Positions 28,401 to 43,400 of a stretch of 64,000 nt of DNA are shown here, in pieces. The stretch lies in contig NZ_CP044016.1 in assembly GCF_004337365.2 (NCBI RefSeq), forward strand, positions 124,001-188,000, in the 5' to 3' direction. Under the pieces are notes generated by a model. The model was not told the DNA's origin and searched no databases. It saw nothing but the letters and a program-made list of their open reading frames with translations. The stretch is from Rhizosphaericola mali. Its GTDB lineage: Bacteria; Bacteroidota; Bacteroidia; Chitinophagales; Chitinophagaceae. Position 1 is the first letter of the stretch, and each line of letters starts with the position of its first letter. The translations under genes were made by a program, and so were the position numbers.

Positions 28401-31400
28401 TTGATACTGCAAAAGAATCATGGGATGGCTCTACAGTAAACTCTAGTGAAGTATTTTTGATGGCCTGGACAACGACACCTTGGACTTTGCCATCCAATGT
28501 GGCCTTGACAGTAGGACCTAAAATTGAATATTCATTAGTTAAAACTTTTAATCCATATACGCATTTACCTGTAAATGTAGTTGTAGCAACTCCATTGCTT
28601 GGCAAACATTTCAAGGCGGAAGGGGAAAATGGAGATTTTGATGCCTATAAACCTGAAGATAAAGTAATTCCATGGAAAGTTCTTCATTCCTTTAAAGGCT
28701 CAGATTTAGAAGGTCTACGCTATGAGCAATTGATGCCTTATGAAGCGAATACAGTTGAAAAATCTGGGGGAGATCCTTTCAAAGTCATTTTAGGTGATTT
28801 TGTAACTACGGAAGATGGTACGGGTATCGTACACACCGCTACCGCATTTGGTGCCGATGACTATAAAGTCGGTATGAAAAACAATGTCGGTATTTTGGTT
28901 TTAGTAGATAAAAAAGGAAAATTTATCGATGGTGTAGGTGAATTCAGTGGTCGATATGTAAAAGATTTCTTCAATCAAGAAGGTTATGTTGATGTCAATG
29001 TGGATATCAGCGTCAAATTGAAACAAGAAAATCGTGCTTTCAAAGTAGAGAAATATGTCCATAGTTATCCTCACTGCTGGCGTACAGACAAGCCAATTCT
29101 ATATTATCCATTAGAATCTTGGTTTATCAAAACGACTGAGTTGAGAGAGCGAATGGTCAATCTAAATAAAACCATCAATTGGAAACCAAAAGCAACCGGC
29201 GAAGGTCGTTTCGGTAATTGGTTGGAAAATATGGTGGATTGGAATTTGAGTCGTAGCCGTTTTTGGGGTACGCCTTTGCCAATTTGGAGAACAGAAGATG
29301 GCTCGGAAGAAATATGCATAGGTAGTTTGGAACAATTGAACAATGAATTGGAATTTGCGGGTGATTTAAACACTGCAGAAGCAAGAGCGAATGTTCAAAA
29401 AGATTTACACAAACCTTATGTAGATAATATCGTTCTAAAATCGCCTTCTGGTCAACCGATGACGCGTGTTCCAGATTTGATAGATGTTTGGTTTGATAGT
29501 GGTGCGATGCCTTTCGCACAGTGGCATTTTCCTTTTGAAAATAAAGAAATATTTGCCAAAAACTATCCAGCGGACTTTATTAGTGAAGGTGTCGATCAGA
29601 CGAGAGGTTGGTTCTATACTTTACATGCGATCAGTGCTTTGGTTAAAGAAGAAGTGCACGAAGAGTTGAAAAAAGACGGTTTTGAAGTAAGTGACGAGAA
29701 ATATCCAGGTTTAGCATACAAAACAGTTGTTTCCAATGGTTTGGTTTTGGATAAAAATGGTAACAAGATGAGTAAACGTCTTGGTAATGCCGTAGATCCA
29801 TTTACCACATTGGCCGATTATGGTGCGGATGCGACGCGCTGGTACATGATGACCAATGCGTCACCTTGGGATAATTTGAAATTTGATTTGGACGGATTGA
29901 AAGAAGTGACGCGTAAGTTCTTCGGTACTTTGTACAATACGTATCAATTCTTCATTTTATATGCCAATGTGGACGGGTTTTCTTTCAAAGAAAATTATAT
30001 TGATGTAGACAAAAGACCAGAAATCGATCGTTGGATATTGTCTAGTTTGAATACCGTTATCAAAAAAGCAAATGCGGCTTTGGATGATTACGAACCAACA
30101 ATTGCGGGTCGTGCCATCGAAGAATTTTTGGATGAGCATTTAAGTAATTGGTATGTACGCCTTTGTCGTCGTCGTTTTTGGAAAGGTGAGTATGAATTGG
30201 ATAAAATCTCTGCCTATCAAACCTTGTTTGAATGTTTGGAAACGATTGTGCGTTTAATCGCACCCATTTCTCCATTCTTCAGTGATGCTATTTTCAGAAG
30301 ATTAAATGAGGTTAGCCACAGATTTGATGTAGAATCGGTACATCATGCCAAATATCCTGAGGCAAATGAATCCGTTATTGATACAGATTTGGAAGAAAGA
30401 ATGCAATTGGCGCAAGATGCGTCTTCTCTAATTCTATCTATCAGAAAAAAAGTAAATATCAAAGTACGCCAACCATTGCAAAAAGTAATGATTCCAGTTT
30501 TGGATGAAAAAATGAAATTGCAATTGGAAAAAGTGGAAGATTTGATCAAATCTGAAGTGAATGTCAAAGAAATTGAATATTTGACCGAAACCAATGGCGT
30601 CATCAGCAAAAAGGTAAAACCTAATTTCAAAACTTTGGGTACGCGTATGGGTAAATTAATGAAAGCGGTAGGTGCTGCAATCAACCAATTTACACAACAA
30701 GATATTGCAAAGATTGAATCAGAAGGAGTTTTCCCATTAAAAGTAGAAGGTCAACATGTCGAATTGTTGTTGGAAGATGTTATTATCTCTGCGGAAGATG
30801 TTCCAGGCTGGAGTGTTGCATCCAAAGACAAATTGACAGTCGCATTGGATATTCAAATTTCAGAAGAGCTAGCGCAAGAAGGTGAAGCTAGAGAGATTAT
30901 TAATAGAATTCAAAATATACGTAAGGAAAGCAAGTTTGATTTGACGGATAAAATCTTAGTCACAATTGTGCATAACTCTGCGCTAGAGCCTGCTATCAAT
31001 AAGTTTAAAAGTTATATTTGCGCTGAAATTTTAGCGGATTCTATTGATTTTGTTTCTCAAATAGACAATGGATCAGAGATTGATATCAATGGGACGAAAT
31101 TAATAATTAGTGTAAAGCAAAAAGGTTAACGTATGGCTCAACAAAAAAATGCAGAAAAAGATACCTCCAAAAAGGCGACTGTCAGTGAAGAAAAGCCAGT
31201 GACACACGCTGAGGAAACAGTAGGCTCTAAGTCCAAAAGTTCCAAATCTAAAGAAGATAAAATGGCCAAGGAAGTAAAAGTTAAAGTACCTAAAACAACG
31301 GTAAAAACGAGTGTTCCTTATCAACCTGATTACCAACCTTTAGAAGAAAGAATAGAAGAAGTAATTGTATCTGATGGCCCTCTTGTAAGATATAGTGATA

Positions 31401-34400
31401 CGGAGTTAAATGAATTTAAGGAATTAATCAAAAAGAAATTAAACAACGCAAAAAGTGAATTAACTTATTTGCAAGGATTAATTACTCGTAAAGACCATTT
31501 GGGTGGTGAAGCAGAAAGCCGATATATGACCATGGAAGATGGTACTGTGAGTATGGAAAGAGAGCAATTGGGACAAATGGCTGGTCGTCAGATCACTTAT
31601 ATTGACCATTTGGAAAAAGCGCTTATACGTATCGAAAACAAAACATATGGTATCTGTAGAGTTACTGGTAAATTGATCGAAAAAGCAAGATTAATGGCAG
31701 TGCCTCATGCAACTTTAAGCTTGGAAGCGAAAATGAGTATGAAAAAGTAAGACTGGGAGACTGCCCTATTTTAAAATCAATAATTTAGATTTTATGCAAG
31801 AATTAGTAGACAAATTGATAAACGAAGCAGGCCTTACGGAAGAGCAAGCTAAGAATGCGATAACTTCTGTTATCGGTTATGTCAAAGAAAAATTTCCAAT
31901 GTTGGAAGGAGCTGTAGATCAGATCTTCGGAAAACAAAATTAGTATACATGTAAGTATTGATCCTAACAAGAAAAGCCGGCATTGCTGGCTTTTCTTGTT
32001 AGGATCAAATATCATGAAGTATTTTGAAATAATTAATGAGGGATGAAAATTAACTGCAGTATATTTATATTATCCAATTTGAGGTTGTTTTTTGATTTTT
32101 TTTCGCCACAATAAGATTAAGTTTAAAATCGATACTATGACAATTATGTTTCAATCCTCTACTTTTATCAAAAGGCGCCGATTTTTAAAGTCAATCGGGA
32201 TGGCGAGTTCGGCTTTATTTTTAAATCCATTATTAGGTTGGACGACAGAAACACAAGAGGATAAAGTCAAACGAATCGTAGCAAAAACAATTGGTATCGA
32301 TACGCATAATCATATGGATCTGCCATTTGACATGAACGAATTTAAAAATAAAAATTATGAGTTGGCGGCAGAATTGCAAGATTCTGGCTTGACGGCAATT
32401 GGTATGACTTTTTGTGTTGATCGACCACAATTAACAAAGGAGGGAGAAGCGTTTGATCGTTTTATCTTGGAATTAGATGAAATGGATGATTTGCTTCATG
32501 CCAATAATATATCAAGAGCATTGAGCTATGGAGATATTAAAAAAGCACGAAAAGAAAATAAGCAAGTTGTTATCCAAAGTGTAGAGGGTGCACATTTTAC
32601 CGAAGGTAAAATTGAACGTATAAAAATAGCTTACGATTTGGGATTAAGGCAATTAGGATTAATGCACGATGGTCAGTCTACTCCGCCGATTGGAGATATT
32701 TATACTGATAAACCACAATACGGAGGATTAACACAATTGGGCATTGATATCATTAAAGAATGTAATCGCATCGGTATATTGTTAGATCTGGCACATTGTA
32801 ATAATGATGCGATTAATAAAGCAATTGAAGTATCGAGTAAACCGATGGTTATCTCTCACACAGGTTTGAATACTCGATTAGGGAAAAATGAACGTTTGGC
32901 AAAAATGATGTTCCCGCGTTTAATCAGTCCAGAACAGGCTAGGCTATTTGCGAAAGCAGGTGGTGTTATTGGTGTTTGGACTCATTTAGCAGATACGCCT
33001 CTAGAATTTGCTGAGAATGTTAAAGCCATGGTGGGGACGATTGGGGTAGATCATGTATGTATAGGAACAGATACGACAATGGCTCCAAGTGCTGATAATA
33101 ATAATCGGTTTCAGAATAAAACTAATCAGAGTTGGAAAGGGGAGAAAATAGGTTTTTATTATACGGTAGTGGATGCATTACTACAATCCGGTTTTTCGGA
33201 GTCTGATATTAACAAAATTGGTGGTGGCAATTTTTTTCGAGTTTTCGAAAATGCAACGAATGTGTAGTTGTTAATATGTCAATTCTTTTCTACTTAGGTA
33301 AAATCATAGTACGATAAGACAATATTTTGCTTACGCTCGCCGTATCGGAAATTTCTACTTTATTTAAATTATTCCCTTTATACAAACTATAAACTGGATT
33401 GGAATTCGAAGCAATAGTTACAATTTCTACGGATTGTACTTCGCCTGGAATTTTGGCACCAAACCAATTGGGATCTTCTACAGATTCCCAAGTTGCTAAA
33501 GCTAGTTTTGTACCATTTGGATAATTTCCCTCATTATTTTTATACGCATAATTGCTTGCAATTTCATTTCCATATAATATGGAGATGGTTTTGTTTTTTC
33601 TATTGGTAAATGTGGTAATTACCTTCCATTCTTGTGGATTAATTAAGGTATCCATAGAATGTATAGTTGCATTTTCATTGAATTTACTAACCTGATTAGA
33701 ATGGCAACTAGTTATAATGAAACTTATGGTAACTATTAAAAAAGCTATATTTCTCATTTCAAAATTTGTTTATTTTTTAATTGGAATGGAAGTGTAAATA
33801 CAAAATCGTTGTCTTTCATTGGTTGATGGCAATTCATACATTCTGTTGTAAATGATGCTTTTGCACCATAAGGTTTTAAGTCTGTACCACGCCATCTTGC
33901 CCAGCCCCAGCCGTCTGTTGCTGCCCATTTTTTCTGATCTTTGATCATAAGTTCTACTTGCCAAAATTCGCCAGGAGAGACATTTTCATCTTTATCAACA
34001 AGAGATTTCCACGCAGCTTTTGCGAATATTGTTCCGTCTGGCCAAGGATTAATATTTCCAGACTTAATCGCATTTACAGCAATGTCATTTCCATAAATTA
34101 CCCGCAAACTATTATTGTCAAACCGATCTGTTATGGCGATGACTTTCCATTGTTGAAATCCATTGATATATTCAATGCCATTTGCCGCTGGTTTTACTTT
34201 GTTGTTAAATGTGATATTACCATTCATCCATTTGTTAAATTTTTCATTGGCATTATTAACAACTGCAGAATCGGATATTTTTGTAGGAGAAATTTGAATC
34301 AAATATTTTTTCAAAATAGCAATTTCTTGTTCGGATGGAATCGCATCTGTATGAAATTTCTTATAACTCTCTAAAGGCATGGCACCTAAAATGACTTGAT

Positions 34401-37400
34401 TCACAGCCAAATAAAGTGTGTTTTTCTGTGCATCTGCCGATAACGTATCCCAATAAGAAAAATTAAGCGCTTTTCTACCCTCAATAATATGATTGGCCAC
34501 AAGAGAAAATGCGGGTTGAATTTGATCGTACCATCTCAGATTTGTTTCATTACTATGACAGTCGTAACAATCTTTCTTAATGATATTGGCTACATCCGTT
34601 GGCAAATTCAGATTTTCTTTTCTTGTTTCTGCCTTAATGTTTGGGCGAAAGGCTTGCATGCCAATAAAAATAGCGACTATGATAATAATTATAGTTTTAC
34701 TTTTTCTTGATTTTAACATAATCTATCTTGCTATTAAATTTGGAATATAAATTTAAGAAAAAGAGGAATGTTTTACGATTCCTCCATTTTTTTAATACAA
34801 TGCTTTATTCAAATTTTCTAATGTGGATTGTGGATCTTTGTAGAAATTTTTATTAAGTTCTACAGCTTCATCTCCAACAAATATTTCATATTGATCTTGA
34901 GAAATTCCATTTGAAATAATTTCTGCTGCTGTATCGGCAGGTAAGCCATTGGTCAACCCAAGAGCTCTAGTTCCAGCGGTGTCAATTAAAGCTGGGAAAA
35001 CTTCATACACTTTTATTTTACTAGTATTAGATAAAGAAAGTCTCAACGCTTTCGTATGGGAATGAAGGGCTGCTTTACTATCTGAATAAGTTGGTAACAC
35101 TAAAAAAGGAACTATTGCTACCTGTGAGCTCACATTAATTATCGCACCTTCTGATTGACTTTTTAAAATAGGTAAAAGCGCTTGCGTTAATCTTATTGTG
35201 CCAAAATAATTAGTGGCAAACTCTGCTGTTGCAATTTCGATAATGTTTTCCGCATCTCTCAGATTGTAACCTTGACCCAAACCGGCATTGTTGACCAAGA
35301 TACTCAAATCTTTGTATTTTTCAGAGACAATTGCGACCAAGTTTTTTACATCAGATTCGCTAGTTGTGTCCAATGGAATGGTTTCCACGCTCAATTCTTG
35401 ACCAGCTTTTTCTAGTTTAGTTTTATCTCTTCCAGTAATGATAACTCGATTTCCTTGTGCTTTAAAATGTTTTGCAATGGCAAAACCGATACCTGAGTTT
35501 CCACCTGTAACTAAAATAGTTTTGTTTGTGATATTCATGATTATTTTATTTTAAAATTGATTGATTATTTATTATTTAAATCTGCTAAACCGTTGGGTAA
35601 TGTGCTTTTAACAACTTGTATTAGGTCTAGAGCTTCTCTGATTAATTGTATTTTCCCGTTTTTAGCTACGAGCCTGCCCATATAATGCTGGCGATAAGTT
35701 TTGCCTGTGGACGCAGCGATACATTCTACTTCATACTCTCCAAAAGCTTGTTCTGGGGTGTCAATATGGATTTGAATATTCTTAAATTTGAAACCTATAA
35801 ATGTGTTAGGTAAACCTTTAAGAAAATTGTACAAAGTTTCTTTCCCTGACCAACGCCCCGTAGTGCCTAAACTTTCCAAATAAGGTAGTTCGATTGCGGC
35901 GTCTTCGGCGAATAATTCTATGACTTGGTCTGCATTTTGAATGTTTTCTAAATAGGCTAATAATAATTCTTTTGCTGTTTTCATTTTTCCAATATTTATA
36001 AATGAATAATATTTGATTTGATAGAGCAAAGGTGCAGCGAAATAAAGGCATGCGAAATGAGAAAACACAAGTAATTAAATGATATAGATCAATTGTAGTT
36101 TGTTTTTTATGAGTTATAGAAATGAAAAAAGGTCCTACAAATGCTGGGACCTTTTAAGTGATTTCTATGAAAAAATGTATTATTTACGCGATACAGAATT
36201 CCTTATTCTGCTTAATGTTTCTGGCTTTATACCCAAATAGGCTGCAATCATTGCTTGGGGAATGCGATTGGTTAATGCTCCATATTTTTCTAAAAAAGAC
36301 AAATATTTTTCTTCGGCAGTTTGACTAATATTGGATAAAATACGGCTTTGGTTCACATTTAGACTTTTGGAAATAATGCCATAAACCATATCTTTAAATA
36401 CAGGAACTTTTTCGCAAATCAATTGGAAATTATCATTGGTAAAAAGGATTAATTCTGAATCTTCAATAGCGTCAATATTAAGTCTTGTGGGCGTCTGATT
36501 GATTAAACTTTCCCGGTCGCCAATCCACCAACTTTCAAATCCGAAATAGATAATATGCTCGATTCCTTTGTCGTCTACCGCATATGTGCGCAAACATCCT
36601 TTAGTTATAAAAGCATGATATTTCCAAACATCTCCTTCTTGTAATAAATATTGTTTTTTTCGTAATTTTTTTGCTACAGATAGAGATTGAATAAATGCTT
36701 TTTCTTCTTCTGTTAATTGAATTCTCTTGTCTAAATATTGTTGATAGATATCGTACACGTAATTTCTTGAAGTGATAAATACAATTTTAATCTTTAATTA
36801 ATGACTAACAAAGTAATAAAAAAAGCGATCAAAACAATATATTTTGATCGCTTTTTTTATTAAAGAACACAACTATTGATTATACGTTCCGTGTTCTGCT
36901 GAATACTTTTTAAATAAAGCATTGTATTTGTCATAGGCTTTTGGATCATGACCACGAGCCTTATCTACTTGCCATCCGTAAACTTCCGCTAGTCTATCAA
37001 CAACAGACCCTAGTACAACAGTTTCTCTTTTTGATCTATCTGTTTTTCCCTTGAGTGTAGTATAAGTTTCTTCGAAAATATTAGCTAATGTATCTGCTAC
37101 ACCTTTTTGTTCTTTTTCGATAGCTGCTCTTTTAGCTTTTAAGTCTGCAGTTTCACCTTTTGCAGCTCTATAAGCATCATCCAAAGGATAGAATCTATTT
37201 TGCATTAAAATTATCCCTGCATTATAACCGTACAAACCATTTTTAGAAGCTGTAAATGCTTTTTGATAAGCATCAACTTCAGCATCGATCAATTTCGTTT
37301 TTAATGCTGGATCAACTGTAGAATCCTTTGCTGCTTCACCAAATGAAGACGCAAAAGTTGCAGCTTGCTCTTCTGTTGGATTAGGAATCGCAGCATATTT

Positions 37401-40400
37401 TGTCAATAATACATTAGGGTCGCTACTAGAAGTCATCATACGAGTTTCTTCTTGTCCCCAATAGGCATCACTTGGATATAATTCTTTACCTAAAGCTAAT
37501 GCTTTTTGGAAATTAGCATCGTCTTTTTTGGTTTCATAGTAATTTACCATAAACTGATAAGCTGGTAACATATCAGCACCACCTGCCGATTTAATTTTTC
37601 TTGACGCTAATTTTTCATAAATCATAGCAGCCGAGTCAGCATAAGCTTGATTAGTACTAACTGCATTTTGTGCCGCAAAGCCTGCGTATGCTGTAGTTAA
37701 TGTATCAATACCCGTAGCTCTATCTGCACTTGGTAAGAACCCACCTGCGATAAAAAATTGACCTAATTTTTGTGCATTATTGAAACCGTTAAATGCTTTT
37801 ACATTGTCTTTGTTATTAAATGCTTCTCTTCCGACATTGAATTCAGAAGTATATACATTACTCAATCCATTGATAGGTAAAATACTAGGATTTTTCATCA
37901 ATGCGTTCATTTTAGCTGTATCTGGTTCTACTTTTTGTAGTTCACCAAATGAACCTAAAACCACATTTTTTGCATCAGGATATTTAGTAGATAAAGTAGA
38001 ATCACCAACGATTTCGCCATAGATTCTAATCTTATAAGCCAATGCTTCTGGATTTGAACTCGCTTCAGGGCTTGTAAATACTTTATCAATGTCTGTTTTT
38101 GCCTCATCTAATTTTTTAGTGGCAATCAAAGTTGTTAATTTGTCTTTATCCAATTTTTGTGCAAATGTGCTAGCACTTAAGGATAAAAGTAAAACTGGAA
38201 GAATTAATTTTTTTCTTTTCATAAAAATCTGCTTTCTGTTTTAATTTAGCTTATAGGTTGATTATCGTCATCCGTTGCGTTTTCTTGTAAATCATCCTTT
38301 GATTCTTCATTAGTTGAATCAGTAGAAGTTGTATCATTTTCTGATCCTTCTAAAGTTGCTTCACTAGATTCTTCAACTTCTTCAATAACCTCTTCTTCAA
38401 TTTTTGAAATAGCGGCAATTTCATCGTTATTATCCAAACGAATCAAAATAACCCCTTGTGTATTTCGACCGGCTAATTTGATGTCGGTAACAGATGTACG
38501 TAATGTAATACCAGATTTACATGTGATAATTAAATCTTCGGTTTCTACAACATCTAATATACCAACCAAACCGCCAGTTTTTTCGGTGACATTTATAGTT
38601 TTAACACCTTTACCACCTCTGTTGGTAATACGATAAACATCCTCTCCGTCGTCATCCGTTAATCTGGTTCTTTTACCAAATCCTTTTTCACTGATAACCA
38701 AAACGGTTTTTTCTGTATCTTCTTTATTGACACATATCATGCCAATAACTTCGTCTGTATTGTCATCTACCTCAATACCAGTTACCCCAATTGCGCCACG
38801 ACCAGTTACTCTTACCTTCTCTTCAGGGAAACGAATTGCTCGACCACTCTTCACTGCGAGCATGATTTCGTTAGATCCATTAGTTATCTTCGCTTCTAAT
38901 AATTGGTCACCTTCTACTATGGTAATAGCATTTACACCATTGGCACGAGGGCGGCTAAAGTCAGCTAAAGAAGTTTTCTTGATGATACCTCGTTTCGTAC
39001 AAAGCACGATATTGTGGCTTTCTACAAAATCTTTATCCTTAAGATTTTTAACATTTATGATAGCACGCACTTTGTCGTCAGAAGGCATTTGCATTAAGTT
39101 TTGCAATGCACGACCTTTACTATTTTTATCGCCTTCTGGCATTTCGTACACCTTCAACCAATAACATCTTCCTTGTTCGGTAAAGAATAACATGGTGTCA
39201 TGTGTAGAAGCTACAAATAAATGAACTACATAGTCTTCATCACGAGTCTTCACACCTTTACTACCACGACCGCCTCTGTTTTGAGAACGATATTCTGTAG
39301 CAGAAGTACGTTTGATATATCCCAAATTGGAAATTGTAATGATTACATTTTCGTCTTCGATCAAATCCTCAATGCTCAATTCATTCGCCAAATATTGGAT
39401 AGTAGAACGTCTTTCATCACCGAATTTTTCTTTTACTTCTAATAATTCAGTTTTGATCAAATCGTATCTCATTCCTTCATTTGCTAACAATTCTTCCAAA
39501 TGACGTATTTGATTCATTAATTCTTCATACTCACTGCGGATCTTGTCAATTTCAAGACCTGTTAAAGTACGAAGTCTCAATTCAAGTATCGCTCTAGCTT
39601 GTATTTCAGATAGTTCGAACGCTTCAATCAAACCATTTCGTGCATCATCTGGAGTAGCACTTTCACGAATAATTTTAATCGCTCTGTCTAGATCATTTTG
39701 AGTGCCGATTACTTTCATGTAACCTTCCAAAATGTGTGCTCTTTCTTTCGCTTTTCTTAATTCATATTCTGTACGACGTGTAACGACTTCCATTCTAAAC
39801 TCCACAAATTCGCTAATTAAATGTTGCAAATTCATTTGTTTAGGACGGCCTTTACTAATCGCAATATTGTTTATACCGAAGCTGGTTTGTAACTCAGAGT
39901 ATTTGAATAATTGATTAACAACTACGCTACTTACCGCGTCTTTTTTCAAATCAACAACGATACGTGTACCTTCACGTTTGTTACTTTCGTTATTTACGTA
40001 GGCAATTCCCTCTACTACTTTATTATTAGCAAGTTGTCCAATTTTATCCGTAAGATCATCCAAACTTACCTGATAAGGAACTTCTGTGATAACGATTTTT
40101 TCTCTACCAGAATCTTTTGTTTCGATATGGTATTTACCTCGTACAACCACACGACCACGACCTGTTAACATTGCTTGACGTACGCCATCCATACCAAAAA
40201 TAACACCACCAGTAGGAAAGTCTGGAGCTTTTACATACTCCATTAATTCCTCTGCTGTGATTTCTTTATTTTCGATATAAGCGATACAACCATCAATAGA
40301 TTCGGATAGATTGTGCGGCATCATGTTGGTTGCCATACCTACGGCGATACCACTTGATCCATTTACCAATAGTTGAGGAATACGCGTAGGTAAAACGGTA

Positions 40401-43400
40401 GGTTCCTTTAATGTATCATCAAAGTTATTTTGCAAATCAACCGTTTCTTTGTCAAGATCTTCCAACATTGATTCCGCTCGTTTGTCCAATCTTACCTCGG
40501 TATAACGCATGGCAGCAGGAGGATCTCCATCTTGTGTACCCATATTACCTTGTCCTTCAACAAGAGGGTAACGTAGTGTAAAATCTTGAGCTAAACGAAC
40601 TAAGGTATCGTAAATAGAAGAGTCGCCATGAGGGTGATATTTACCCATAACTTCTCCGACAATACGTGCAGATTTCTTGGTAGGTTTATTACTATTGTTA
40701 CCTAGTTCATTCATTCCAAATAAGACGCGGCGATGCACAGGTTTAAAACCATCTCTCGCATCAGGCAACGCTCTACCTACAATGACACTCATAGAGTAAT
40801 CAATATAGGCGGTCTTCATTTCTTCCTCGATATTGACCTCAATCAAACGGTCGTGGTCTCCTGTCTCTTCTGGTAAAATATGTTCGTCCATGTAATTTTT
40901 TGATTAAAAAAATCACCCAAATCTACATTTGGGATAGGCTTCAAAGTTAATGTATTTCAAAATAAAACAATAAATTTAAAGCGCTTATATGTAAGTTATG
41001 CTTATTTTATCTTACAATGTTTACGCCAATCTAATTTTGAGGTACAAATAATAATTTTTTTAGCAAGGCAATACAATTGTCATTATTTTTGGGTAAAATT
41101 TGGATGCTATTAATATGAATTTTTACCGCGTACTGAGAGATAATTTGGAATCAGGTCCTTTTTCATTGGACGAATTGAAAAGATTCGGATTAAAATCTTC
41201 TGATTTAATTTGGGTGGATGGAGAAAGTGCTTCTTGGAAATTTCCAGATGAAGTAGATGGTCTAATTGCCAAAGTGGAAGGAAAAACAGAAACTACTTCG
41301 CCCGAAATTAAAACGCCTCCAAGTCCCAAAAAACGTTATCGTCTCACTGCAGATCATAAAATGGTGGAAATAACAGAGGATGAAGCGCACTCTTCGGATA
41401 TTCCAAGAATCGCTGAACAACCTCCTGCTCCTATCATAGAATCCAAACCATCCGAATCTCAAATTACTCCGTTTTCCAAACCAATTGCAAAGCCAGAACC
41501 AGAACCTTTTGCAAAAAAGGAATTTGTTGAAGAGGAGGGTGAGTCAACCAAAGAAGAATTTCCGATTGAACCAGAATTAAAAGAAAAGCCCAAAACAGAA
41601 AAGAAATCTGATTTTGTGGATTTTGAACCTGAGAAAGAAGAGTCTACTACAAACGAATCCTTCGATGAAATGAAAAAAAATAGCAATGCTGGTGCATTTA
41701 TATTTGCAGGGCTTTTATTTTTAGTGGCAATTGGTTTTTTTGGTTACAAATATTACAATGATAAAAATAGTGATAACCAAGATGTTGCAGTGAATACTGC
41801 TGATACTACGAGTGAAGGAGGCGATGAAGGACAAAATCACCCAGTAATGACCGGTGGAAATATTGGCATCGCGGATGATACGACTGGACAGTCACTACGG
41901 ATACAATCACAGCAATTGTTAAGGGATTCTATAGAAAAAGTGAGGAAGGCACGCAAGTTGATTGAAGCGGCAAATGCAAAAGCTGTAGATACTGTGAAAA
42001 AAGAGGAAGCGGATATTGCGTTGGATGAGCCATCTCCAGAAAAGGAAACTCCTGCAAAAGTTGAAAAGCCTAAAATCGATACATCGTCAAATGGTGGCCC
42101 TAAGAAAGTTACTATTGATCCTATAACTGGAAAATCTGAATTGGATCAATATGTACGTATTGGTGTTGTAAATCCACCTCAAAAGGCTGGCGGGGTGAAA
42201 GGAATGAAGTTAGTAGTACATAATGTCAGTAAGCGTAATATCATGCGTGTGCGTATTAATTTGCTGTATTTCAATAATGCAGGTTTGATTGTAAAAAGAA
42301 AATCTATTGTCGCTCCTAATATTAAAATGGCCGGTAGTGTTACTATGCCGGTAGAGGATGATGCAACTGCAAGTCTTGTTTCCTATAAGATTGCAGGTAT
42401 TCTAGGAGATCATGTTAATTTACAACGATAAATAATATTTAGATAAATATTTATAAAAAGGAAAGTAGCGCTACTTTCCTTTTTTATTTTAACTGACCTT
42501 TTGGCAGAAAAATTTGGTTGCATGATATTTGAATAATAGACTTTTGATAATAAAAAATCAATATCTTCAACCCCATAAATTGTACAAATATGGATTTAGG
42601 AAAAGAATTTGAAAAATTTGCGATAAAAGACAGGAAAATTAGTAGTGCAACTTTGCATAATTATGGGCAATCATTTACTAATTTGACTCCCTACATCATT
42701 GAGGAAAGACCTTTGAATGTAGCTAGTATGGATGTGTTTAGCCGTTTGATGATGGATAGAATCATTTTCTTGGGCGAAGGCATTAATGATTATGTTGCGA
42801 ATATCGTTACAGCTCAATTGTTATTTTTGGATAGCGTTGATCGTACTCGTGATATTCAAATGTATATCAATAGCCCTGGTGGTAGTGTTTACGCTGGATT
42901 AGGTATTTATGATACGATGCAATTTGTAAGCCCTGATGTGGCTACAATCTGTACTGGTATGGCTGCTAGTATGGGTGCTGTTTTGATGTGTTCTGGTGTA
43001 CAAGGTAAAAGAAGTGCATTGAAACATAGTCGCATCATGATACATCAACCTAGTGGTGCTATCGGTGGTCAAGCTTCTGATATTCAAATTACAGCGAAAG
43101 AAATTCGCAAAATTAAAAATGAATTGGATGAAATTATTGCACAACATTGTAATAAAACACCCGAACAAGTTGCGCTTGACAGAGATCGTGATTTTTGGAT
43201 GAGTGCAGATGAAGCGAAAGCTTATGGATTAGTGGATGAAGTGTTAGTGACCAATCCAAGAAAGGAGAAGAAATAAAATTTATTCATTTATTTAAAAAAA
43301 TTAAGAAATATGAGTTTACTATATAAATCTCCCTTTTTGATGAATGACGATGAAGAAGAGGACGAGCCAAAAGAAAAAGAATCCAACAAGGAAGAAATGA